Source of the DNA: Naganishia liquefaciens
Lineage: Eukaryota; Basidiomycota; Tremellomycetes; Filobasidiales; Filobasidiaceae
NCBI GenBank assembly: GCA_013423385.1
Contig: BLZA01000007.1
Coordinates: 558,001 to 622,000 of the forward strand
Direction: 5' to 3'
Length of the DNA stretch: 64,000 nt
A program made the position numbers and the translations under genes. Below, piece by piece: positions 1-10,433 of this stretch; within the stretch, counting starts at the first letter, position 1; every line of letters starts with the position of its first letter. Under the pieces are notes generated by a model, which saw only the letters and a list, made by a program, of their open reading frames with translations, ran no database searches and was not told the origin of the DNA.

Positions 1-1568
1 TTCTCATTGCTAAAGTCGATGGTTATTCGTTGGAGATGGGTGAGGATTTGATGGGAATTGCCGGGTATCTGGGGAATCCGCCCGTGTCAAATTACGTCCA
101 GCTTTTCGGGCTTCCCCTATAACGACTTGCTTACTGATGCATCTACTTGCTTTGTTCAGAACCGAGAGTTGCAAATAATGCGGCTCGTCTCGCATCCGAA
201 CGTTGTCGAGCTGAAAGCATTCTTCTACTCAAACGGCGAGAAGGTGTGTGTGACGGCATTCGTGTCAACCTTGAATTGACCTAATCTTCTCCAACTTTTC
301 AGAAGGATGAAGTGTACCTCAACCTTGTTTTGGAGTTTGTGCCAGAGACCGTCTACCGAGCTTCCAGGCATTATGCCAAGCTCAAGCAGGTCATGCCAAT
401 GTTACAGGTCAAATTGTACATGTACCAGGTGAGTCTGCATACATAAGTGCTGGATCGCTATTGAGACTAATGCTGTTCACAGCTCTTCCGATCATTAGCC
501 TACATCCACTCAGTCGGAATCTGCCATCGAGACATCAAGCCGCAAAATCTGCTCCTCAACCCTGCCACCGGTGTTTTGAAGTTGTGTGACTTTGGTTCAG
601 CCAAGATCCTTGTTGCCGGAGAACCCAACGTCAGCTACATCTGTTCGAGGTACTATCGTGCACCCGAGTTGATCTTTGGCGCTACCAACTACACCACAAA
701 CATCGGTACATGGAGAAATTTATTGGTTTCGGGACCTTGAGCGCTGATTCTCACATTTCAACAGATATCTGGTCAACCGGTTGTGTTATGGCGGAATTGA
801 TGCTTGGACAACCCTTGTTCCCTGGAGAATCAGGAATTGATCAGCTGGTAGAAATCATCAAGGTGTTGGGAACCCCGTCGCGAGAACAGATCAAGACAAT
901 GAACCCGAACGTAAGTCCCGTCGACGCGATTGACCGCGGCAGCATCTGATTTTCGCTCCCTTCTAGTACATGGAACACAAGTTCCCGCAAATCAAGCCTC
1001 ATCCTTTCAGCAAGGTGTTCCGACCGCGAACTCCTCAGGATGCTATTGCATTGATCACCAACCTGTTGGAGTACACCCCTACAGCCCGACTGACGTACGT
1101 CTCCTTGGATGAGGCGCAATGTCGTTACTGATACTCGGACTTTGCGACATTATTAGAGCTCCGAAGGCGCTGTGTCACGAGTTCTTCGACGAATTGCGGG
1201 TCGAGGGGGCTCGACTTCCGAACGGAAAGCCTATGCCCGAGCTGTTCAACTTTACCCGCGAAGGTACGACAAGGCTGAGAAACGATCATGGCCGATCTTG
1301 ACCCGCTGTTTCGTAGAGTTGTCCACCGCACCCGAGCTTATACGCAAGCTTGTCCCGACCCATGCTGAAGCTGAACTGAAGAGTGCGTTCGCTGCTCCCG
1401 CCTTGGCGGCATACCATCTGACGGATTCTTTTATAGGCAACGGTATCGACGTGGATAACTTCGTGCCAATCCCCATCGAACAGCTCAGAATCAGTCTTGA
1501 TGTAAGTAACACTTCTTTCACAGGCAAGACGATGTTTCTGAACACCTTCCGGCCGTCGTCTGCAGTAA
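1..1568 (+). CDS. GSK3: Glycogen synthase kinase 3 family Ser/Thr kinase, 5' partial
   Basis: The product is a GSK3/shaggy-type protein kinase. In fungi these act in stress, differentiation and cell-cycle signalling. Coding is clear from 160, where an exon opens with [20 protein letters not shown]. The glycine-rich loop and the ATP-binding lysine lie upstream, outside the window or in 1-159, which I could not assign. Downstream exons give [17 protein letters not shown], the catalytic loop [14 protein letters not shown], and the activation segment [16 protein letters not shown] with the family's regulatory tyrosine. These are followed by [16 protein letters not shown] and the C-lobe motif [13 protein letters not shown]. 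Introns are about 50-70 nt; one spans 1264-1316. The end is uncertain. Splicing from 1503 to the AG at 1565 puts TAA directly after LRISLD (1568), whereas reading through reaches a stop at 1621. Family assignment is secure. Confidence 0.93.
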
Positions 1569-2538
1569 CTCGCCCTCTGTTAGCTGCTCGGCTTCCAGAA
1601 CTCTTCGAACTTTGCGATTAACGATGGAACGACACGTAATGGAAGCAGCACACACGTCCCCCACGAATGACGTTCCGGCTCTGCCAATCCTTCTCTCACC
1701 TGGTCTTGTCCGCAGCATGCTAGCAGCGTCCTTCGACACGCTTTGCGACCTGGCAGTCCCCCCATGTTTTGAGAGGATGTTGGTAGAACGCGACGATCTC
1801 ATTCCCGCATATTATCTCCTTCTTCTCCATCCTGTCGGTTTGCATGTTTCTCACCCTTTCTGTCTTCCAATGCCACATGTACACTGTATTATGCGTGTCC
1901 GATAAATAATATTCCAAGCCATGACAGTCGTACTGACTACTCGTCGTCATGCAAGAGTTTCACTAATACGACTGCTCTATGCCCGCACGCCTAGATTGTA
2001 GGAAAGCACCTTCAACCCGCGATGTTGGCGCACCAGATGCCCGCGACACTTTTGCGCTGTGCTCTCCCCTCTTTACTTTGTAATCATCATTGAAACTTAC
2101 ACGCTGCATCCTTGGTGAGTCATTCATGATCAATGGTCAAGGAGTTTGCAGCGTTACGGAGGTGCGCCGCCAGTCGTGTTTCGTGTGCACCTTTTCGGGT
2201 AAAAGGCGTCGGAGACAGAAAATTAGCCGCTCATCACTGACAGGTGTATCAGTGGATTGCAGACACCTCTTTTCATGCCACGACGCTTTAGCCGTCCGCT
2301 GGACGCCTCGGGCGAACTCAGAGCTGTATGATGCTGCTTGTCCAACCTCGCCTTCGGGCGAGCGTCGCCCCGCCCGATGATGCTGCGAGCCAATCTGCGC
2401 GGGGCAATTTGGCCTCGATCGCACGGCCAGAGGCGAAATGTGGTACGCGCTGTCACCAAGATTTCGGCGATTTCAACGATTTCAACGTTATTCATCACCT
2501 TGCCTTGACAGTCTTCTGCATCTCACCTTTCAAACAAG
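1569..2538. other. Intergenic: GSK3 3' region and ILV3 promoter
   Basis: This stretch of about 970 bp separates two genes on the same strand. Its short open frames have no recognisable protein sequence. It probably holds the 3' UTR of the kinase and the promoter and 5' UTR of the dihydroxy-acid dehydratase gene. I see no RNA gene or repeat in it. Confidence 0.55.
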
Positions 2539-4837
2539 ATGCTGACACGTGGTACGCTTCCTCGATCCGCTCGCCTTGCCGGCAGGGCCGCGTCGCTGCA
2601 CACTTCGGCATCTGCGCAGATGGCGAAGCCGGCTCTGAACAAGTACTCGAGGAATGTCACGCAGGACAAAAGTCAAGGGGCTTCTCAGGTAAGTTTTCAC
2701 AGCACATGATCCGGTCAGGGCCATTCATTGTACTTGTGACACAGGCTATGCTTTACGCCACGGATGGCGTTGAGGAGGAGAGCGATTTCCAGAAGCCCAT
2801 GGTCGGTGTTGCCAGTGTTTGGTATGAAGGCAACCCGTAAGTCGCAATAAGCTCGGTCAGCCGCCTGGACGCTCAAATCTATTACCAACAGCTGTAACAA
2901 GCACCTTCTCGGTCTGGGTCAACGAGTCAAGCAGTCCATCGCCAACGCCGGTCTCATCGGCTACCAATTCGGCACAGTCGGTGTCTCTGACGGTATTTCT
3001 AACGGAACATTTGGCATGGCCTACTCGCTTCAATCTCGAGACTTGATTGCCGACTCCGTGGAGACAGCCGCAGGTGGACATTGGCTGGACGGCATGGTCG
3101 TTGTTCCTGGTTGTGACAAGAACATGCCGGGAACGCTGATGGCGCTCGGACGGCTGAACAGGCCAGGACTGATGATCTATGGTGGAACGATCAAGCCCGG
3201 AACATCGTGCAGTGGAGAACAACTTGACATCGTGTCAGCATTCCAGGCATACGGAAAGTATCTCGAAGAAGGTCAAACACCCGAAGCCGAGAAGAAGCGA
3301 CAGGATGTCATTCGAAACGCTTGTCCAGGAGCCGGCGCGTGCGGTGGCGTGAGACTCGCTCTTTATCTGTCACTCGACATCTCGCTGACTTTCTGTTTTT
3401 CCAGATGTACACTGCCAACACCATGGCATCCGCTGCTGAAGCCCTCGGCATGACCTTGCCCGGCTCTTCCTCCTTCCCGGCCGAATACCCGGAAAAGCAA
3501 GCCGAGGCAGACAGTATCGGTGCGACTATGAAGAACTTGCTCGAGCTAGACCTCAAGCCGCGGGATATCATGACTCGAGAATCTTTCGAAAACGCCATGG
3601 TACGCACATTTCGTCTTCGGATGCGCTGGAGCTGATCTTGCTGCTTAATAGGTCCTCACCATGGCGCTTGGCGGATCGACCAACGCCGTCCTGCACCTGA
3701 TTGCCATCGCCCACTCTGTCGGCATCGAGCTCACTCTCGACGAATTCCAGACTGTTTCCGACCGGATTCCGTTCTTGGCTGACCTGAGGCCCAGTGGAAA
3801 ATACGTCATGGAGGATGTCAACCGGATCGGTGGTATTCCGAGTAAGTCTGGTTCCCTGCCCCTATCCTTCGTGACTCATGTCTCCTTTCAGGTGTCATGG
3901 CGTTCCTGATCAAGGAGGGGCTAATGACTGGTGAAACGATGACTGTCACTGGTAAGACGCTCGGAGAGAACGTGGACAGGTGGCAGGTCAAGCACAAGAA
4001 GGACTGGGAGGGCCAGGATATCATCCGACCTGTCAGCAACCCAATCAAGAAGACGGGTCACATTCGGTAAGTGGGCCTCTACTGCTAGTTACGGAAAATT
4101 GATCCCTCTCTTATCTCAGAATTCTCAAGGGCAACCTCGCCCCGGGAGGTGCTGTTGCCAAGATCACGGGCAAAGAAGGTCTTACCTTCTCGGGTAAATG
4201 CCGAGCTTTCGATGACGAAGACTCGTTCGTGCACGCCATTGAAGCTGGAAGCATCAAGAAGGGCGAGAAGACGGTGGTCGTCCTGAGGTATCTCGGACCC
4301 AAGGGCGGACCGGGAATGCCGGAGATGTTGAAGCCGACGAGTTTGATCATGGGCGCTGGTCTGGGACAGGATGTCGCTTGTTTGACCGATGGACGATTCA
4401 GTGGAGGGTAAGTAAAACCGCGAAATCAAGATGGCTTCAGGCTGAAATCTTTTCTTCAAAAAGCTCTCATGGTTTCGTCATCGGTAAGCAGTCTCTTCTG
4501 AGCGCCTTCTCAAGCTAGTCTGAGTGTTGTCTCGTCCTCCAGGTCACGTTTGCCCCGAAGCCGCTGTTGGTGGACCCATCGCACTCGTCCAAGATGGCGA
4601 CATGATCCACATTGATGCCGTTGCGAACAGCATCTCGATGGATGTCAGTGACGAGGAACTTGCGCGTCGGAAAAAGGAGTGGTCTGCGCCGGCACCCAAG
4701 GTCACTCAGGGTACGCTTTACAAGTACACCAAGTTGGTGTCGGATGCCAGTAAAGGATGTGGTATGTAACTCTCGGAAACCTTTGGGCAACCCTAGGCTG
4801 ACTCTTCTTCACGTTCCCCGCAGTCACCGACTTGTAA
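2539..4837 (+). CDS. ILV3: Dihydroxy-acid dehydratase, mitochondrial
   Basis: The enzyme is an iron-sulfur dehydratase that turns 2,3-dihydroxy-isovalerate and 2,3-dihydroxy-methylvalerate into the 2-oxo acids of valine and isoleucine synthesis. The start at 2539 gives a Ser/Arg/Ala-rich leader ([18 protein letters not shown]), a typical mitochondrial presequence. Ten exons and nine short introns follow. Visible family motifs are GCDKNMPG and GACGGMYTANTM, which carry iron-sulfur ligands split by an intron, plus [35 protein letters not shown] and [11 protein letters not shown]. The protein ends SKGCVTDL, with the last codons in a tiny terminal exon. The intron inside SGGSH uses an unusual AAG acceptor but keeps the frame. 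Length and motif order fit a complete, functional ILV3. Confidence 0.97.
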
Positions 4838-5213
4838 TCGCAAAATGAGCGAGACTCCCTAAAAGAATAATGCATTCATTTGTAGATTATTGACAGTTGT
4901 CGCTCGCCAAAGCCATTGTATCCATCTTCATGCTTTGCCTTGCATTTCGACAATGCTGGTCCGACTGACGAGCTGACTGCCGTACGTCGTCGTGACCCGG
5001 GAGAAAACAATTAGCCTGATAAGGCTCCGGATATGATGACGCGGCGGGTGAGGTGATAAGCGGAAGCAACTGCGGGAGGGTATATCATCCCGCGCCCGAC
5101 GACGTGTTCCGTGGGCTATTGTCCGCGGCACAGAGCATTGATTCCCTTGGAGACGCCACACACAAGCCAACCCCGCATCCCCTACACCACACTGTTTCGA
5201 CATTGAACACACC
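4838..5213. other. Intergenic: ILV3 3' end and promoter of the perilipin-like gene
   Basis: These 376 bp hold the ILV3 3' UTR and the promoter of the next gene on the same strand. An AAAAGAATAATGCATTC stretch just after the ILV3 stop is AT-rich and could help 3' end formation. I see no other feature. Confidence 0.5.
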
Positions 5214-7002
5214 ATGGTTGTCGCTGAATTCACAGACGCAAACGATACCCATCCCAAGGTCGTTGCTGGCACCGAGCCCAGCGGCGAGCAGACCACCGCA
5301 ACCGGCCAGTCGTCGACTTCGACCTATGCCGAGAAGGCTGCCTCGGGTAAGTCTATCCCTGGCTTCATTACTGTGAGCAAGGCTGAGTGACGTGTGGTAT
5401 GACAACCCAGACCTCAAAGACAAGGCAGAATCCTCTACTTCGGCCACTGGCTCTGACATCAAGGACAAGGTTGACTCGGCGACTTCGGATCTTCAGTCTA
5501 CAACCCAGTCAACACTTGCCGATGTTCAAAAGAATGCCGAATCAACACTCTCCGATGCCCAGAAGAATGTCGAGTCGTCAACTTCTGACAACGTTGGCGA
5601 GGGCCTTCCTGGTATGCAGCGTCTTTTTAGAGTGTCATCACGCTCTTATACATAGCTTGGCCACTTCAGACGTGAAGTTTGTCCAGCGAGTTGGCAACAT
5701 CCCCCTTGTGGCTGGTGGTATCGAAAAGTTCGAGTAGGTCAAGTTTCTCGACACACGAGCGATTCCAAATTGATCGACTTCCCCTAGGTCCGTTGTCAAC
5801 TCGACGCAGATCACCTCGTCCATGTACGCAACCGCTGGAGCAATCGCTGCTAGTATGTCTCTCCGCAATGTTGCTTAGGTATTGATCTGTCTTTACTGAT
5901 GTACGAATTTTACTGCCGTCAGAGGGTCTCGACGTCGCTTCTCCCCTTATCACGACCGCTGCGCCGTTGATCAACAAAGCAGACGATTACGCCAATCAGG
6001 GTCTTGACATGGTCGAATCTAGGTTTCCTTGTGAGTGACAGGTCTGTTTCACTCCATGGACGGCATTTTGAACGATCCCCTTGCCAGCTGCGTTCAAGGC
6101 TACACCCAACGACGTCCTCGAGTCCGCAAAGCAGCCGGCAAATCAGGGCATGGCAGTTGCCAAGAACGTCTATGACGGAGTACGTCCTTCGTACCAGGCG
6201 TTGGCGCCCTCGACTGACCTATCATTTTGCCAGCAAATCGCTCCTTTGCTTCAAAACGAGATCGTTGCGCGGGCTATCGAGCAGTTGTCCAACATTAACA
6301 AGGTCTTGACCGATGGATTGCACCATCTCAAGGAGGTATATTTTGTTCTGAGACTTCTCTCATTGGGCATCGCTCATCGTGAGCCTTTCCCATCTTGCAG
6401 CAAGTCGTCGCTACTACGCACGTAGCATCTGAGCAGGCGCATGACCTCACTTCGAAGCTTGCAGACCAGCTGCACACCTTGCAGGTACGTCGCTTGCCGA
6501 CACGAAGTTGGGCAGACTGACGAATATCGCTTGTCCAGGTGCACGGCAAAGAGCTGCCGCCCATCATCCGAAACGTAGGTGCTCATCTGGTCGTCCATAG
6601 CCCTGAGCTCACCTCTGATGTCGACCCGCAGAGCATGTCTACCGCTTACACGGATGTCAGGCAAATCATGGGCGACCAGGAAAAGTCGACGCAGCAGAAG
6701 GCCACGGATATTGCACACTACGTCCAGGTAAGTCGGCTTTTTCGGCGTCGAGGCAAAGAGAGCGCTGACGCGTAGACCGTCGATCTCGAACAGTCAATCA
6801 TCCAGCCCGAACTGGACAAGGCTCAGGCTCTCCTCTTCCAGAAGAAGGCAAGTATTTTTTGAGAGACGTCTCAATCCGCTTGGGTTGACACTCCGTGTTG
6901 ATGTTGCAGGAGCAGGCCAAAGACGCTGCCGGTGATGCCCAGGCGGAAGTCGAGAAGACGGCACAGGACGTTGGCAAGACTGCTCAGGAAGCCACCCAGT
7001 AG
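5214..7002 (+). CDS. Perilipin-like lipid-droplet protein
   Basis: I read this as a perilipin (PAT) family protein that coats lipid droplets, related to fungal MPL1 and LDP1 proteins. The start MVVAEFTDANDTHPK leads into a Ser/Thr/Lys-rich segment with imperfect 11-residue amphipathic repeats (ADVQKNAESTLSDAQKN). The core reads VQRVGNIPLVAGGIEKFESVV, then AAPLINKADDYANQGLDMVE followed by SRFP, which matches the PAT signature of 'RVxxLPLV...' and 'YAxxGLDxxExxxP'. A helical region follows, with a charged Ala/Gln/Glu tail ending in AQEATQ. There are many short introns, and the model depends on several splice choices (for example removal of gtacgtccttcg...ttgccag near 6180-6230). The protein has no signal peptide or long membrane segment, as expected for a droplet-surface protein. 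The family is inferred from motif resemblance. Confidence 0.78.
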
Positions 7003-7188
7003 ATCATTTGCGTCTACACGCTTGGAACTCGTCGGCTCGGTGATTTGGGTGGATCGCGAAGGGATTCAATTGGAACATAGAACTCTGGACTGTACTTGGT
7101 GGAATGTCTAGACAAACGCTCGCAGTCATTGACCAAGTTTGAAGCATTTGCAATTCTAAATTCTGGTTATATATTGGATGGCGACCTT

Positions 7189-7824
7189 TTACAACAGGCC
7201 GATGTAATACGCCCTCTGGGTGTACGCCCAGTACGTGCTAACAGCTGCGAGAGGTGGCGCTGCGGTCAGTTCTCCGTGACTCCGTGATACGTAGAATGGC
7301 TGCGACGTACAAGCTACGATCAACGGGGACAAGACTCCCGGGCCAAGCGAGGCTGAACGGAAGATGAGCAGTTCGCTGAAGAAGTGGGTAAACGCGAGCG
7401 CATAGGTGAAGAGGGTGATGTCGTAGAATCTACAGAGCAAGGAACGTTAGTGACCGACAGTGTCGAGCAAGATCCTCGACACTTGCCCTTGATCGGTAAT
7501 GTGGTACGCGGTGTACAGCCTCACAGCGGACGCCAGGAGTGTCCAAGTACCGAACAAACGGGATGTGAGCGGTGTCACTATCGGAGCCAGTCAGCTATCA
7601 TCAATCTCCCTCTCGCTCGGCATCACTCGAGCGTCCCGCGAGTACGTACCTTGCTGCGGCTTTCGGCTGTACACCCTCTTGCTCAATTTGGGCGAGATGA
7701 AGCATTGCACGGTGTTGAACACGCCCAGCACGGTGGAAAAGGCGATCCAGAGCGGAAGGGCGCCGCTGTTGAAGGGTGCCGAGGGCAAGATGCTCGCGAT
7801 CAAGTCGCCGGCGGAGACGGGCAT
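7189..7824 (-). CDS. ERG28: Ergosterol biosynthesis scaffold ERG28
   Basis: Erg28 is a small ER membrane protein that tethers the C-4 sterol demethylation enzymes (Erg25, Erg26, Erg27). Four exons are seen: 7824-7650, 7577-7487, 7429-7311 and 7244-7189. Exon 1 carries LPLWIAFSTVLGVFNTVQCF. Exon 2 carries VTPLTSRLFGTWTLLASAVR followed by LYTAYHIT. Exon 3 carries FYDITLFTYALAFTHFFSEL, then LIFRSASLGPG. Exon 4 ends TYWAYTQRAYYIGLL. The order of membrane segments and the motifs PLTSRxFGTWTLLSAxVRxY and GHFLSEWLVF-like match the family. The second intron appears to start with GC (GCAAGT at 7486) rather than GT. An alternative GT donor a few bases on would also keep the frame and add one residue. 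The gene converges on the perilipin-like gene and shares a short divergent promoter with POL31. Confidence 0.92.
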
Positions 7825-7892
7825 GGCAACGTGTAGGAGTGATGGTGATAGTCTGTGGTAGAGTCACGAGGTGAAGCCGGGGAGATGTGAAT

Positions 7893-7916
7893 GGAGGAGG
7901 AGGAGGAGGAGGAGGA
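7893..7916 (+). repeat. (GGA)8 microsatellite
   Basis: Eight perfect GGA units form a polypurine tract in the 274-bp divergent promoter between ERG28 and the polymerase delta subunit gene, 69 bp upstream of the ERG28 start. It may lie in the ERG28 5' UTR, where it would read as CCT repeats in the transcript. I infer no function. Confidence 0.9.
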
Positions 7917-8098
7917 TGTGCCTGTCTCTCTATGAATTCGCGCTTGACGCGTCTCGCTCGCGCGAATGTGGCCGACTCGACGGGACGCCAGCCAACATGA
8001 GCCATATTAATTGATTCATGCCATTTGGTACAATCCAGCCTGCATATGTAACAGAAGGCCGTTCTCGTAACGTGCAAGCAGCCTTCTATCCGTCCAAG

Positions 8099-10310
8099 AT
8101 GTCCATCAAAGAGTCCGTACTCCAACGCTTCTGCTGGACACAGTATTGACGGTGCTTTTATTCCAGTTACGACGACCTTCCTGAAGCAGGTCCGTCAAGA
8201 CGACCTCGAGCCGACTATGCTCCCCTTCCGCTGCTCAATCAGCCGTTTCTCCTCAATGATGCGCTCACCCGGACGTACAAGGCCCAGTATTCGAACATTT
8301 ACTTCCAACGGCTGCTGCAGCTCAAGGCAACCGTCGCCGCGGCCGCAAAGCAGAAGTGGGCTCATGTTCAGGGTGAGCGAGCCGCCAAGCGCTGAATCGG
8401 TTAGAACAGGCGCTGATGATCATCTGCTCGTGCGGCATAGGCTCGCCGCAATTGTTGCCGAATATTTTGAAGGTAGAACGCTCCAAACTCGGATACATCA
8501 TCGGCACAATCTACATGGAAATGCCGCTCAAACCTAATATTCTCGAAGACCTCGCTCGGGATGTATGTGATTCCCCCCTCCCCCTTCTCCCCCAATATTA
8601 TCGTCGTATGTATGCCGATCTGTAAGCAATCGCACAGAACTGGACTGCCCCTCCGCCACCTCGACCGAAATTCTATTCGCCAAACGACGTGATACATTTA
8701 GAGGATGAGCGAGGGCGCGTGACGCTCGTGGGCGAGCGACTTCGTCAGGAGATTGAAAAGCCCGGAGGCGGATTAGTGACGGGTGGGTCCACAGTAGATA
8801 GGTAGCGATGCCGGCGTACTGATCTGCTGTTCCTCGTACAGGTGTCGTCGTTGCGGCTCTTGGAATGGAGACGGCCTCGGGGGACTTTGAGGTCATTGAT
8901 ATCTGCTACGCCGGCCTGCCTTCACTGGCAGAACCAGCCAGCGTTTCCGGCAACCGCGCCCTCGAAAAGGCGCCCGAAAAGAGACCCGCAGCGAAGGGCA
9001 AGGGGAAAGGCAAGCAGGAACCTCTGGTGGTGAAAACGATTGCAAAACAGGAGAAGACGGGCATGGACGTTGACGGAGACGAGGGTGACAAGGGGGATCA
9101 GGATCCCAAGTGGGTTGCCCTCATCAGCGGAGTTTCCGCTGGCTCGGCAGAGGTGCCGGAGGACTTGAAGGTACAGTTGCTGATAGAGTGGCTCGTGGGC
9201 GAGGGCGGTGGCGTTGAGGCAAGTCTTTCCGTCTGGGGACAACGCGAGCTATTCTCAAGCCTTTGCCGATAGGATCAACTCGATGGAGCTCGAGTGACCA
9301 GCTTGATATTAGCCGGAAACTCTCTTTCGCAGCCTGTCAGGAACGAAGATGATCGCAAACCGGTATGTCATCCCCCTTCCAGCTACGCTGGTTTCACGAG
9401 AACTCAATGGCGAGACCGCAGAAACGCTACGGATACGACGCCTCGACCTACACACCACATCCGACCCAAACGCTCGATGCCTTCCTGACCGATGTCCTCT
9501 CATCGGGCCTACCAGTTCAAATCTTGCCAGGAGCAGAGGATCCAGTAGGCATCACGCTGCCACAACAGCCTTTCCCGCGAGCCATGATGAGGAACGCCGC
9601 CATGGGCGCGGGTGAGGCGCTCCGCATGCTGACGAATCCGTCTTGGTTCGAACTGAACGGCAAGAGGTGGGCGGTCTCCATTGGTAGCAGGGGTAGTTCG
9701 GTGCTTACTGGTCACCATCTTACCACTCTAGCTTCCTCGGAACCGGCGGACAAACATTGGACGACATTTACAAATATCTGCCGTCGGACGATAGACTAAG
9801 CATGGCTCGGAGAACATTGGAATGGCGTCACATCGCGCCTACCGCACCTGATACGCTCTGTATGTGATCCATGGGCAGCTCGGAGCTTGATGGGTATTGA
9901 CGCCAACACGACAGGGTGCTTCCCGTTTGCCGATAAGGATCCCTTCATTATTGAAAGACGCCCACACGTCTACTTTGTGGGCAATCAGCCCGAATTCAAG
10001 ACATCTTTGGTCGGCGGTAAACTCTTTGTGTATTCGACTTTGGATTTGTCTGACTGACTTGGATTGACCAGATTCCGGAGGATGGACGCGGATCGTGCTC
10101 TTGCCAAAGTTTGCTGATACGGGTATCGTCACACTCGTCAACGTCAATTCGGCGGACTTGGAATGCAGAACATTGCAGATCGGCATACCAGAATGGGATG
10201 CAAAGAAGGTCAGGGTGACTTTAACAGAAGCAGAGATCGAGGCGGAGAGGCAACGCAGCGCGATCGTCAGCAGTAATTTGGACATGCTGAATGAAGACGA
10301 AGCATGGTAA
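8099..10310 (+). CDS. POL31: DNA polymerase delta small (B) subunit
   Basis: This is the regulatory subunit of DNA polymerase delta (POLD2/Pol31/Cdc1), which bridges the catalytic subunit to the other accessory subunits during lagging-strand synthesis. Recognisable blocks, in order, are NQPFLLNDALTRTYKAQYSN, KLGYIIGTIYMEMPLKPNIL, a basic low-complexity insert with KAPEKRPAAKGKGKGKQEP, and the calcineurin-like but catalytically dead domain. The last includes PRAMMRNAAMGAGEALRMLT, NPSWFEL, FLGTGGQTLDDIYKYLP and HVYFVGNQPEFKTSLV. The protein ends LDMLNEDEAW. There are several short introns. The start MSIK is the weakest part of the model: it needs a tiny first exon and a gtccgt donor at about 8113. 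The 3' end is only 123 bp from the convergent catalase gene. Confidence 0.93.
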
Positions 10311-10433
10311 TTGTACAGCTGCACCTGTAAACGACTATTGTGCATTCTGCTTTATCTATTATGAGTATGAGTACAACTGTCAAACTGAGATACTGCGGTA
10401 TCTAGTCAGCAATGTCCACACCGATCATGTTGT

